NCBI RefSeq assembly: GCF_001976145.1
Contig: NZ_MOXD01000001.1
Location: forward strand, 612,452 to 676,451
Reading direction: 5' to 3'
DNA: 64,000 bases
Origin: Serratia oryzae
GTDB taxonomy: Bacteria > Pseudomonadota > Gammaproteobacteria > Enterobacterales > Enterobacteriaceae
Shown: positions 18,794-27,737 of the stretch, one piece after another
Position numbering within the stretch: position 1 is the first letter of the stretch
Layout: every line of letters begins with the position of its first letter
The notes under the pieces: model-generated
Databases searched by the model: none
The model's input: only the letters and a program-made list of their open reading frames with translations
What the model was told of the DNA's origin: nothing
Program-made: the position numbers and the translations under genes

Positions 18794-20466
18794 GGCGTCC
18801 TCCTTGACCAACGAGCGGCCAGCACGCCCATGATCATCAGGGCACCACCCCACCAGATCCAACGGATACCGGTCTGCACATAAAACCGCATGGCGTAACG
18901 ATCCTCACCGCTTTTCTCGCCCATTACCACGTACCAGTCATGCAGCACGCTCCAGTCGATGCCCGGTTCAAACATCTGCTGGCGACGCGCGGTATAAAAA
19001 CGCCGCTCCGGCCTAAGCTGCGTCAGCGCTTTCCCCTGCTGTGAGACGTCGATCACCGCCTGTTCGGTGGTGAAGTTGCCCTGCGCCTGTAGCTCGATCG
19101 CGCGGAACGTGAACTCATAACCGGCCAGCGTCACGCTTTCCCCAACGGCCACGTTCAGGCTGACCTCATGCCGTTGCAACGACGAACACAGAATGCCCAA
19201 GGCGGCCAGCAGCACGCCGGAATGCGCAATCCACTGCGCAAGCCGGCGGCGAAAACCACCAACGCACATCAGGATCAACGCCAACAGCCCAAAAGGCAGT
19301 AGAACCAGATTGAAGTAAGGCGCACCGACAGAAATCTGCCCCCAGCCCATCAGCCGGTACAGCATCGGGTAGAGCGTGCCGATCAACACGATCAGCGCCG
19401 CCGAACTGAACAGCAGCAGTGTCACTACTAACACAGGCGGCGCAGGTGGCACCGGCTGTTCAACCCGGTTGGCACGCAGGGCGTAGACCAGAAACGAGGC
19501 ACCGCTCAGGAAAGCAAACAACACGAATAGTGGTAATGCCCGCTGTTCATCCAGCGCGAAGGCATGTACCGAGAGCAGCACGCCAGAGCGCACGATCAAG
19601 GTTCCCAACAGGCTGAGCACGAACGTCCCAAACGTTAGCAGCAGCGTCCAGTGCCGCAACCCGCCGGTGCGCTGGCTAGCGGCCAAGCTGTGTAGCAATG
19701 CCGTTGCGGTCAGCCAGGGCAGCAAAGAGGCATTTTCGACCGGATCCCAAAACCACCAGCCGCCCCAACCCAATTCACTGTAGGCCCACCAGGACCCCAG
19801 AATGATCCCAGCGGTGAGGAAACACCATGCTGGGGCAGCCCAATGCTGGCATTGCCCGGCAGTTTGGGGAGTGAACTCCCCGTTCAGCAAGGCGGCCAAC
19901 ATCACCGCACTGCAGACGGCGAACCCGGCATAGCCGAGATACAGCAGAGGGGGATGCAGAATCAGCCCGATATGTTGCAGCATCGGGTTCAGATCTCGCC
20001 CTTCAACCGCCGGGGGAAAAACGCGAACAAAGGGATCGGAGAAGCACAGAATGAAGATCAGAAAGCAACCGGCGATCAGCAACAGGATCGCCAGCGTGAC
20101 GGACGCCGTTGCCTCTTCCGGCTTACTGCGCCAGGCGAAAACGGCAGCCCAGCCGCTCAGGCACAGCAACCAAAGCAGCAATGAACCTTCGTGGCCGCCC
20201 CACAACGCCGCGGCCTTAAGTAAGCCCGAGAGTTGACTGTGCCCGTGCTGGGCAACATACAGCACAGAAAAATCATCGCGCAAAAACAGCAACAGCAGGA
20301 TAGCGAACGCCAGCGCGATCAAGGCAAATATTGCCAAACTCCAAGCACGGATTGGCAACAGCGCTACCCGGTGGCGCGCGAACAGCGCCACGCCAGAGAT
20401 CAGCCATGACGCCGTACACGCCAGCAACAGTGCACCAAACCCCAATTCGGGTAACCACAACAGCAC
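18781..20466 (-). CDS. nrfE: NrfE, CcmF-like cytochrome c haem lyase
   Basis: A 561-aa polytopic protein of the CcmF/NrfE family. The tryptophan-rich haem-handling motif is GWGGWWFWDPVENASLLPW, and periplasmic histidines occur in LQHIGLILHPPLLYLGY. It inserts haem at the lysine-ligated catalytic site of NrfA together with NrfF and NrfG. It is somewhat shorter than general CcmF proteins, as expected for NrfE. The start is 31 bases after nrfD. Confidence 0.94.
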   Translation of the reverse strand: MLLWLPELGFGALLLACTASWLISGVALFARHRVALLPIRAWSLAIFALIALAFAILLLLFLRDDFSVLYVAQHGHSQLSGLLKAAALWGGHEGSLLLWLLCLSGWAAVFAWRSKPEEATASVTLAILLLIAGCFLIFILCFSDPFVRVFPPAVEGRDLNPMLQHIGLILHPPLLYLGYAGFAVCSAVMLAALLNGEFTPQTAGQCQHWAAPAWCFLTAGIILGSWWAYSELGWGGWWFWDPVENASLLPWLTATALLHSLAASQRTGGLRHWTLLLTFGTFVLSLLGTLIVRSGVLLSVHAFALDEQRALPLFVLFAFLSGASFLVYALRANRVEQPVPPAPPVLVVTLLLFSSAALIVLIGTLYPMLYRLMGWGQISVGAPYFNLVLLPFGLLALILMCVGGFRRRLAQWIAHSGVLLAALGILCSSLQRHEVSLNVAVGESVTLAGYEFTFRAIELQAQGNFTTEQAVIDVSQQGKALTQLRPERRFYTARRQQMFEPGIDWSVLHDWYVVMGEKSGEDRYAMRFYVQTGIRWIWWGGALMIMGVLAARWSRRTPCAG

Positions 20467-20497
20467 GTTTACCGCCTTATTTCGCTGCCAACATCAT

Positions 20498-21445
20498 TCA
20501 GGCCACCGTCATTTGCCCGGCATACAGGATGAAATAGCGCAACAGCAACACTCCACACAGGCTGCTACCGCTGATCAGCAGGATCTGCCCCTGCGCCTTG
20601 CCCCAGCCTAATGCCTTCAGCAACAGCGGCAGGCACAGCCCAACGCCCACCACGCCCAGCCAGAACCACCAGGCCCAGAACCCGCCACCCAGCGCCGCCG
20701 ACAGCGCACGCAGCTTGCCATCATCCCCCAGCCACAGGCCGATAAAAAAGGCGGCTAGCAGGAAGATCTCCAGCCAGACCACCGGGGTTTCGACACGGTG
20801 CAGAAAGTGCATTTCCTTGCTGTGCAAATCGCCCTTGGGGCCGAACACAAAGGCTAACAGCGCCACGGCAATCCCAGATGATACTCCCGAAAACAGAAAC
20901 AGTGCGGGCAACAGCGGGTTATTGAGCATCGGGTAGGATTTCAACGCGGACAGCAGGAACCCGGTATAGGCTCCCAGCAGCACGGCCAAAACCATCATCA
21001 GGGTTTCAATCGGGCGCAGAAACGGCAGGAAGCGCGCCAACAGGTTGGGGATCAGCGTCAACTTTGGCAGCCAGCGCTGCTGTAGCGCAGCCACTTCGTC
21101 GCGGAAAATCAGCGCCAGCCAGACCACCAGCACCAGCGTATACACCTGGAACAGCATCACCCCCATCGACATCACCGAAGTGAAGCTGTAATGGAACATC
21201 AGCTTCCAGAAGGTCCACGGGCGCGCCAGGTGGAAAATCAGGATCACCAGCCCCAGGATGATCGTACTGGGCGCAATAAACAGCGTGGTGCGCATGATGC
21301 GGCTGTGTGAGGTGCCCTCCTGCGGGTGGTAACGGCGCAGCAGAATGCTCAACGTCACCAGACCGGCGGAGATGCCGATCAGAAACAGGTAAATCGCGAT
21401 CGGCCAGTCCCAGACTAGAGAGTCAAAATGAAACGCAGAGGTCAT
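20498..21445 (-). CDS. nrfD: NrfD, quinol-oxidising membrane subunit
   Basis: A 315-aa polytopic protein of the NrfD/PsrC family with about eight membrane helices, beginning [20 protein letters not shown]. It is proposed to oxidise menaquinol and pass electrons to NrfC, then NrfB and NrfA. It starts within the nrfC stop (4-base overlap). The sequence matches the family throughout; no unusual feature was seen. Confidence 0.94.
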   Translation of the reverse strand: MTSAFHFDSLVWDWPIAIYLFLIGISAGLVTLSILLRRYHPQEGTSHSRIMRTTLFIAPSTIILGLVILIFHLARPWTFWKLMFHYSFTSVMSMGVMLFQVYTLVLVVWLALIFRDEVAALQQRWLPKLTLIPNLLARFLPFLRPIETLMMVLAVLLGAYTGFLLSALKSYPMLNNPLLPALFLFSGVSSGIAVALLAFVFGPKGDLHSKEMHFLHRVETPVVWLEIFLLAAFFIGLWLGDDGKLRALSAALGGGFWAWWFWLGVVGVGLCLPLLLKALGWGKAQGQILLISGSSLCGVLLLRYFILYAGQMTVA

Positions 21446-22113
21446 TGACTTATCTCCCCATATTTAAAAGGCACGCGATACACTTTTGGCCGGGTACCCA
21501 GCGCAATTTTGTAGCGGTAAGTCGTGGTCTGCCTCAGCAGGCGCGAGATATCACTGTTGGGATCGTCGAGATTGCCAAAGATCAGCGCCTGAGTCGGGCA
21601 GGACAGCACGCAGGCGGGCTGTTTACCCTGGCGGAGATTGGTTTTGCGGCAAAAATCGCATTTATCTGCCGTTTTGCTGATCGGGTGAATAAACCGCACC
21701 CGATACGGGCAAGCAGCAATGCAGTATTGGCAACCGACGCACAGATCGGGGTTAACGTCGACAATCCCGCTGGCGGCATCTCGGAATGAAGCCCCGGTGG
21801 GGCAGACATCCACACAGGGCGCATCGTCGCAATGCTGGCAGGAGTGGCGGAAAAACCGGTACTTCACGTCTGGAAAGCTGCCGATCGGTTCGCTGCGGAT
21901 AATCGTCAGGCGCGAAACGCCTGCTGGCACCTGATTCACTTCGCGGCAGGCATCCATACAGGCGGTGCAACCGATGCAACGCGACTCGTCATGCACCATG
22001 CCATAGCGCACACCATTAACATTCATCGTGCGCGCCAGCACTTTCTCTACGGCGCTAGACGCCACGGCCAGCACGCCTATACCGGTAATAAAACGGCGTC
22101 GTGAGCAGCTCAT
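21442..22113 (-). CDS. nrfC: NrfC, four-cluster ferredoxin-type subunit
   Basis: A 223-aa periplasmic electron carrier. An N-terminal twin-arginine-like signal ([19 protein letters not shown]) is followed by Cys clusters for four 4Fe-4S centres: [37 protein letters not shown], and CDFC with CVLSCP. It links NrfD to NrfB. It overlaps nrfB and nrfD by 4 bases each. Confidence 0.95.
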   Translation of the reverse strand: MSCSRRRFITGIGVLAVASSAVEKVLARTMNVNGVRYGMVHDESRCIGCTACMDACREVNQVPAGVSRLTIIRSEPIGSFPDVKYRFFRHSCQHCDDAPCVDVCPTGASFRDAASGIVDVNPDLCVGCQYCIAACPYRVRFIHPISKTADKCDFCRKTNLRQGKQPACVLSCPTQALIFGNLDDPNSDISRLLRQTTTYRYKIALGTRPKVYRVPFKYGEISQ

Positions 22114-22685
22114 GGCTGCTCCTTACCCAGCCGCACGGCTGCTGGATTAAACGCCGGATCATCCTGTTGCTGACGGTGGCAATCCACGCAGATCTGTATC
22201 CGCCCTTTATCACTCAGCCCCTGCATTTTATCCTGCTGGGGATGAAGCTGATGGCAACTGGCGCAGGTCACTTTGGCCAGGTGGACATCGTGCGGCCAGA
22301 AGGTTTTTTGCAACGCCTCCGGCAAGTGGCAAGACATACAGACGCTATTTTGCGTTTCTACGCCATACATAGGCTCATTAAAACGCATCACATCCTTCAC
22401 CCCTTCGCGATGCTGCAGCGAAGGGTTACCGTGGCAGTTGGTGCAGGTCACCGGTAGCTGATTATTCGGGTTGATCGCCCCTGCATGTTTGCCATGCATC
22501 GCATTCTGCTGCGGCTTATGGCAGCGCAAGCAGGCCTCATCGGGGTTACGTTGTAACTTCACCTCGGCGTTTTGTTGTTGCATCGCAGGGCTATCAGTTT
22601 GAGCTGATACCGGTAATACCGTCAGCCAAAGGCTGCAGGCCAGCACCCCGGTAGTTAATAACGAACGCAGTACGCTCATATTCAC
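22110..22685 (-). CDS. nrfB: NrfB, pentahaem cytochrome c
   Basis: A 191-aa periplasmic electron donor to NrfA. A Sec signal peptide (ending near VLPVSAQ) is followed by exactly five CXXCH sites: CLRCH, CTNCH, CMSCH, CASCH and CVDCH. It lies 36 bases after nrfA and overlaps nrfC by 4 bases. Confidence 0.95.
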   Translation of the reverse strand: MNMSVLRSLLTTGVLACSLWLTVLPVSAQTDSPAMQQQNAEVKLQRNPDEACLRCHKPQQNAMHGKHAGAINPNNQLPVTCTNCHGNPSLQHREGVKDVMRFNEPMYGVETQNSVCMSCHLPEALQKTFWPHDVHLAKVTCASCHQLHPQQDKMQGLSDKGRIQICVDCHRQQQDDPAFNPAAVRLGKEQP

Positions 22686-22721
22686 TCCATTTTTTTACGC
22701 CCCGCGCACGGGGCGGAGGGG

Positions 22722-24170
22722 TTATTGGCTGAGTCGCCCGGCTTTGCGCGCCTGCTCATCCCACTGCGGTACTACCGTCTTGAGGAATTCCTGCTTTTCC
22801 GCATTAAGCTGTGGCATATCCATGCCCAAGGCCAACTGCGCCTTTTGCTTGGTGGAAATATCCGGCAACGGGATTTCATCGCTGATACCTTTGGTCGCCA
22901 ACAGGCGGGCCAGCTTGGTGCGGGCCTGAGCCGCCTGATCGAGCGCAGTGCCTAACACCCGTAGCGCAACGTCTGGTGCATGCATATGAATGCCGTGCGA
23001 CGCGATGGCATAATCCCAGCGCCATTGCGCATGGCGGATATCCATCAGAATCGGTTTCATCTCAGCCTCTGTGGCACCGGCATCCCACGCGGCTTTCGCC
23101 TCAAAGTGTGCATGCACCAGTTGGTCTTCGACCTTCAGCTTGATCTCAGTGATATCTTTTTTACGCTTGGCTACCATCCCTTCCAGGCTGGCCTTATCCT
23201 GGGTGTGGCAAGTGGCACAGGTTTTTTCGAAGTTATCGAAGGGGTTACCGATTTTGTGATCGGTATAGATCTTGCCCTGAGCGTTTTGCACTTTCGGCAT
23301 ATGGCAGTCGATACAGGCTACGTTGTTTTGGCCATGCACACCCGCGCGCCAGGTTTCATATTCTGGGTGCTGGGCTTTGAGCAGCGGCGCTTTGGACAAC
23401 GGATTGATCCAATCGGAGAAAGCGATATTGTCGTAATAGACTTCCATATCGTCGACGGTGGTCCCTTTATCCCAAGGGAATTTCACCGCTTTATCTTTAC
23501 CATCAAAATAGTATTCAACGTGGCACTGCCCGCACACCATGGCTTGTTGATCAAAACGCCCCGCTTTATCAAAGGGTTTTCCAATCGCCTCCATCGCCCG
23601 GGAAGCATAAGGGCGGGAAAGCGTCAGCGCCGGTTTCCCCTCGGCAAACTCCGCTGAAGCGGTGTTATGACAATCCGCACAGCCGAGGTTATTGACAATT
23701 TCCGGGCCGCCGCGTGCCCATTTACCGTGGAAATACCCTTCTTCGCCCTGCTCGGTGATCATTCTGGCAACGTCCGGGCTTTTGCAGCTCCAGCAGGCCA
23801 TCGGCAGTGGCCCATCTTCAGCGGTCTTTGGTGCACCGGTGCGCAGCGTTTCACGCACGTCCGTCAGCGCATAGGCGTGGCCGCGCGGTTTCTTGTAGTC
23901 TTTCGCAAAAGGATATCCGGCCCACAGGATCACCAGGCGTGGATCTTCCGCTAGCGCATCGACCTGCTCCGACTGCTCTGAGGTTGCTTTCCATGATTGG
24001 TATTGATCGGGGTGAGGCGCAGAGAATGTTTCGTTTTTGGCTTCTATTTTCTGCGGTACGGCGGTGTTAGAGGCATCGGCTTGTAGCGAAAACGAGACAA
24101 AACCCGCACAGATCCCCGCCAGAAAAATGGCCAATATATCGCTTACCTTAGTCATAAGCATCCCATCCAT
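22722..24170 (-). CDS. nrfA: NrfA, cytochrome c nitrite reductase
   Basis: A periplasmic enzyme reducing nitrite to ammonia with six electrons. The catalytic haem site CWSCK (Lys-ligated) and four CXXCH sites (CADCH, CGQCH, CIDCH, CATCH) are present, in the order expected for NrfA, and the signal peptide ends near LQADA. The longest frame is 482 aa; starting at the third in-frame ATG (24155, [18 protein letters not shown]) gives 477, closer to E. coli, and is likely. First gene of nrfABCDEFG. Confidence 0.96.
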   Translation of the reverse strand: MDGMLMTKVSDILAIFLAGICAGFVSFSLQADASNTAVPQKIEAKNETFSAPHPDQYQSWKATSEQSEQVDALAEDPRLVILWAGYPFAKDYKKPRGHAYALTDVRETLRTGAPKTAEDGPLPMACWSCKSPDVARMITEQGEEGYFHGKWARGGPEIVNNLGCADCHNTASAEFAEGKPALTLSRPYASRAMEAIGKPFDKAGRFDQQAMVCGQCHVEYYFDGKDKAVKFPWDKGTTVDDMEVYYDNIAFSDWINPLSKAPLLKAQHPEYETWRAGVHGQNNVACIDCHMPKVQNAQGKIYTDHKIGNPFDNFEKTCATCHTQDKASLEGMVAKRKKDITEIKLKVEDQLVHAHFEAKAAWDAGATEAEMKPILMDIRHAQWRWDYAIASHGIHMHAPDVALRVLGTALDQAAQARTKLARLLATKGISDEIPLPDISTKQKAQLALGMDMPQLNAEKQEFLKTVVPQWDEQARKAGRLSQ

Positions 24171-24246
24171 TTAGCCTGCTGAATAGCAGCGGCTTATTAG
24201 TTATTAGATCCACGAAGGACATATTATCGATACTGCTCGCTGGCTA

Positions 24247-24287
24247 TGGATAACATAGACCACACAAAAATTGTTGTCTTTAATCAA
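24247..24287 (-). promoter_or_regulatory. Putative FNR-dependent nrfA promoter
   Basis: On the minus strand, TTGATTAAAGACAA (24274-24287) matches the FNR box with one perfect half and one weak half. A -10-like TATCCA lies at 24247-24252, which would centre the box near -41, the classical class II activator position. Anaerobic FNR control of nrf is known in E. coli; the site here is read by eye. Confidence 0.5.
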
Positions 24288-24536
24288 GTTAATGAGGGCT
24301 AATTCACCACTTCGATTGATTTTTGCGAAGTGGCGCAGCGCAGCCAAACGTGCTTGAAAATCAAATACCTAATAAGAGGTATATAATAAGTAACATAGAG
24401 GAGCGCGGTTTTTCTTTCTACTGCGTTCTGAACGTTGGTTCACAGTGATTGGATTCTCGCCCGTCGTTATTTCCGCCGGAGTTTGCAGCAATGCGAACAC
24501 AGCTTAACCAGCCACGCTAAAAGCACGAAAATATTC

Positions 24537-24565
24537 TTGACCGGATCAGCGTCACTCCCTATAGT
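24537..24565 (+). promoter_or_regulatory. Promoter of second tRNA-Ser
   Basis: TTGACC at 24537-24542 and TATAGT at 24560-24565 with 17-bp spacing, followed by AGCGCCCC, a GC-rich discriminator typical of stable-RNA promoters. Confidence 0.8.
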
Positions 24566-24600
24566 AGCGCCCCGTTGCACTGAGTAACGCGCAACGAAAC

Positions 24601-24690
24601 GGTGAGGTGTCTGAGTGGCTGAAGGAGCACGCCTGGAAAGTGTGTATACGCGAAAGTGTATCGAGGGTTCGAACCCCTCTCTCACCGCCA
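24601..24690 (+). tRNA. tRNA-Ser (GGA), second copy
   Basis: A 90-base class II serine tRNA with anticodon GGA at 24635-24637 and encoded CCA. Compared with the first copy it has A for C in the variable arm and T for C at the acceptor position next to the T arm, giving a G-U pair. Same strand as the first copy, 15.4 kb away. Confidence 0.97.
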
Positions 24691-24860
24691 AATTCAAAGA
24701 GAAAGCCTGAGCGAAAGTTCAGGCTTTTTTGCTTTTAGATTCCCCAAAGAGAGGGGTGGGAACCCTCGACAGGGTTCGACAAAATGGCCTGCCATTTTGG
24801 ACGGCCGCAGGCCGCCCGAAGGGTGAGCGCAGCGAATCAAGCCCTCTCTCACCGCCAAAT
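24675..24860 (+). repeat. tRNA-tail repeat after second tRNA-Ser
   Basis: The tRNA 3' end (CCCTCTCTCACCGCCA) is copied 167 bp downstream at 24842-24857. The unit carries the same hairpins and GC-rich segment as at 9313-9650. The copied end here matches its own tRNA (CTCTCTC), not the first tRNA (CTCCCTC), so each tail tracks its adjacent tRNA. Confidence 0.85.
24704..24731 (+). terminator. Terminator of second tRNA-Ser
   Basis: Stem AGCCTGA/TCAGGCT with a short loop, then a T6 tract, 13 bases after the CCA end. Confidence 0.8.
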
Positions 24861-24874
24861 TCAAAGAGAAACTC

Positions 24875-25079
24875 TGAACGAAAGTTCTAATGTTGGTCAG
24901 TTAAGCGCAAAACTGCGCAATCATGCAGCCATTGCTAAAGGAGTCGCCCCCTCTCCCTGTGGGAGAGGGCCGGGGTGAGGGGCTTATAGCTCGGTGCTCG
25001 TCCCCTCACCCTAACCCTCTCCCCAAGGGAGAGGGAACTGGCCAGCCTTTACTGACGGGCATTAGAGCGAAAATTCTGG
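24875..25079. repeat. GC-rich palindromic intergenic element, copy B
   Basis: The same element as 9686-9889. The outer arms (AAAGTTCTAATG and CATTAGAGCGAAAA) keep the same orientation, while the CCCTCTCCC-rich core is reversed. From 25080 to 25444 I see no gene I can support apart from a ribosome site for the next gene. Confidence 0.75.
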
Positions 25080-25444
25080 CTTATTTTCTTTTATGAACCC
25101 TACAAGAGAACCTCGACAGGGTTCGACATACGCGCATTGCAATTCCCCCAGGCAACATCGACAGCCTCGACCATCAGCTTTCTTTGCACTTGCCACGCAT
25201 AAAAATCCATCCTCTTTCCAGCAAATCACCCTCCTCACAAAATAATTAATAAATATAATCATTTTAAGCTATTTTTTATAAGCTGTGACAGCGATGGCGT
25301 CGAACCCTCAGCTCTACCACTCTCTATATCGACACTTATCAAAACGTCATAACAATATGAATTTAAACGATATTAAGGCCATGGCAACCGGCCTCATTGT
25401 GGTTAAGCCACATTCCATCTTTAGTTTAAGGACAACATGATACT

Positions 25445-26620
25445 ATGTCGAAAATCTCCAGTTCTCATAATCGTTTGCTTTCCTTAGATGTTTTACGAGG
25501 TATGACAATCGCAGGAATGATTCTGGTCAATAATCCTGGTTCTTGGAGCTACGTTTACGCTCCTCTCGGGCACGCCTCCTGGCATGGGTTAACGCCAACC
25601 GATCTGGTTTTCCCCTTTTTTATGTTCATTATGGGCATCTCTACTTATATTTCTCTGCAGAAAAGCCAATTCTCGGCCAGTTCAGCCACCATAACCAAAA
25701 TTCTGACCCGCACCTTGGTTATCTTTATGATTGGATTATTCATTGCCTGGTTTGCCCTGTTTCTCAGAACCTCCTACAAGCTTACCGCTGAGGGCGTTGA
25801 GTTCTGGCAGCGATTAGGGCCTTCGCTATGGAACTTTGAGCACATTCGTATTTTAGGAGTAATGCAGCGATTGGCTATCTGTTACGCAGCTACCGCGATT
25901 ATTGCCCTGTTGGTCAACCATAAATACATCCCGCATATCATCGTCACGCTTCTGTTGGGATATTATGCCATTCTGCTTGCAGGCAATGGGTTTGAGCAAA
26001 GTGAGCAAAATATTATTTCGCAACTTGACCAGGCGATTCTTGGCGTCAACCACATGTACAAAGATGCCGGGCTGGCAATTGACCCTGAAGGATTGCTGAG
26101 TACGCTCCCGGCGATCGCCCACGTCCTGTTAGGCTTTTATTGCGGCAAAATACTCTCACGCACCAAGGATATTCAGCAGAAAGTACAGACGCTATTTATT
26201 ATAGGCACCAGCCTGACCTTTATCGGCTTTTTACTCAGCTATGGTTGCCCGATTAATAAAAAGATATGGTCGCCCACTTTTGTGCTGGTGACCTGTGGCT
26301 TAGCCGCATCCTTCCTCGCATTGCTCATGTGGATTATTGATATTAAGGGCAAGAAAACCTGGTGCCGCCCTTTTGAAGCGTTCGGTATTAATCCACTTTT
26401 TATCTACGTCAATGCGGCCTTTCTTTCTTTGCTGTTAAACACTATTCCGTTTGGTAGTTACGATTCGTTAGTCACGATTCATCAGCTCGTCTACGACGGG
26501 GTGTTAAGACCCCTATTAGGTGACTACCCGAGTTCACTGGCTTACGCCCTGCTGTTCCTCTGCGTCAACTGGTCGATCAGTTCAATGCTGTATCGCCGGC
26601 AAATTTATATCAAAATCTGA
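25445..26620 (+). CDS. Membrane acyltransferase of the NagX/HGSNAT (DUF5009) type
   Basis: A 391-aa polytopic protein with about ten helices. The N-terminal SHNRLLSLDVLRGMTIAGMI and NPGSWSYVYAPLGHASWHG are diagnostic of the DUF1624/DUF5009 group, which includes heparan-alpha-glucosaminide N-acetyltransferase and bacterial NagX; the His in HASWHG and the DLVFPFFMFIMGIS motif are conserved. It probably acylates an amino sugar across the membrane, but the substrate is unknown. A competing ATG at 25437 in another frame sits closer to the AAGGA ribosome site (see findings). Confidence 0.85.
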   Translation: MSKISSSHNRLLSLDVLRGMTIAGMILVNNPGSWSYVYAPLGHASWHGLTPTDLVFPFFMFIMGISTYISLQKSQFSASSATITKILTRTLVIFMIGLFIAWFALFLRTSYKLTAEGVEFWQRLGPSLWNFEHIRILGVMQRLAICYAATAIIALLVNHKYIPHIIVTLLLGYYAILLAGNGFEQSEQNIISQLDQAILGVNHMYKDAGLAIDPEGLLSTLPAIAHVLLGFYCGKILSRTKDIQQKVQTLFIIGTSLTFIGFLLSYGCPINKKIWSPTFVLVTCGLAASFLALLMWIIDIKGKKTWCRPFEAFGINPLFIYVNAAFLSLLLNTIPFGSYDSLVTIHQLVYDGVLRPLLGDYPSSLAYALLFLCVNWSISSMLYRRQIYIKI

Positions 26621-26625
26621 CCCAC

Positions 26626-26672
26626 CCCCGAGTCTGACAGAGTTCACCGCTGCCAGACTCGGGGATTTCTTG
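26626..26672 (+). terminator. Terminator after the acyltransferase gene
   Basis: An 11-bp perfect stem CCCCGAGTCTG/CAGACTCGGGG with a 17-base loop, followed by ATTTCTT. It begins 5 bases after the stop. Confidence 0.65.
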
Positions 26673-26678
26673 AATATC

Positions 26679-26947
26679 TATACCCTTCATACTTCAAGTT
26701 GCTTGGGTGTTGACTGCGTTACTCGGCCCATATTGGGCCTCGCCCCTTCGGGGCCGCTGCAAGCAGCGTTCAAATCTGCCAAGCAGATTTGTCACTCACC
26801 CCAGTCACTTACTTGAGTAAGCTCCTGGGGATTATGAGCCTCTTCGAGGCTCACCCTACGGGCCAGCGCAAGCGCTGTTCAAATCAGTCTTTGACTGATT
26901 TGTCGCTCAGTTGCCGCCTACATGCAACTTGAATTATTATGGTTATA
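26679..26947. repeat. Long intergenic palindromic repeat
   Basis: About 269 bp with inverted ends (left TATACCCTTCATACTTCAAG, right CTTGAATTATTATGGTTATA) and nested hairpins inside, such as GCCCCTTCGGGGC, GAGCCTCTTCGAGGCTC and AAATCTGCCAAGCAGATTT. Related to 17580-17735. Non-coding, of the kind scattered between genes in Serratia and Yersinia. Confidence 0.75.
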
Positions 26948-27057
26948 AATAAAATGTTAAAAATTGAAAGTGTGATGAATTGAACGGCTACCGAACACAG
27001 GACCTGAATGAAAAGCCCTAACGAGCTTTTCGTTCATAAGCATCTGCGAAAAATCAA

Positions 27058-27597
27058 TTACCACATCAAATCATCGGGCACTTTAAAATCAGCATACGGA
27101 TCGTCTTCATCCTGCTCTTCCTGGCTCAGTGCGCTGTTTAATACAATACTGCTGGCATCTCGCTGCGCAATCTTATCAGCGACGCTCGCGGGGATGATGG
27201 CATATTCGCTCTTGCCGCTGCTATCAACCACCAAACGCGCAATGGCGAGGCGGCCGTTAATCAACTGAGCTTGAGTAGGCTTATCGACAACGATATTTTT
27301 AATTAAATTATTATCGGTGAAGTTAAAATCAATATCACCTTTTGCAATGACCACTCGGTTCATTTCAATGAGCTGCTTCACCTGCGCTTTGTATTCTTTA
27401 GATAAAGCAGCTTGTTTTTGCTGTTCGCTTAGCTGTCTATCACGCTCAAGTTGTGCTTTTTTATTTTCTTCTACCGCCTCTCTTGCCTCACGGGCCTGAA
27501 CTCGTGATTTTTTAGCCGTTTTTTGGACCTTGGCCATTTTTTTGCTGGTCACTAATCCAGCTTTCAGCATCTGCTCTTGTAAGGTAAGTTTTGTCAT
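27058..27597 (-). CDS. yaiL: YaiL, DUF2058 protein
   Basis: A 179-aa protein beginning MTKLTLQEQMLKAGLVTSKK, the DUF2058/YaiL signature. The first half is highly charged (Lys/Arg/Gln/Glu-rich) and predicted coiled coil (residues 20-75); a globular C-terminal half includes NRVVIAKGDIDFNFTDNNLIK. It is thought to be nucleoprotein- or RNA-associated on charge grounds only, and its function is unknown. Monocistronic. Confidence 0.9.
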   Translation of the reverse strand: MTKLTLQEQMLKAGLVTSKKMAKVQKTAKKSRVQAREAREAVEENKKAQLERDRQLSEQQKQAALSKEYKAQVKQLIEMNRVVIAKGDIDFNFTDNNLIKNIVVDKPTQAQLINGRLAIARLVVDSSGKSEYAIIPASVADKIAQRDASSIVLNSALSQEEQDEDDPYADFKVPDDLMW

Positions 27598-27737
27598 CTT
27601 CGCTTCTAAACCCGTTGAATAATTTGTGGGATTATACCTGTAATTTTTGAGGCTGTAACAGGTGCCGAATCCGATCGCGGTGTGATTTGAATCAGCGGCT
27701 GCCTTCAGGTTCAGACACAGCGCTCACAGCACCAGAC

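Noticed and set aside
25062..25262. A 66-codon minus-strand frame after the second tRNA tail
   Set aside because: Overlaps the repeat arm and has no ribosome site or relative.
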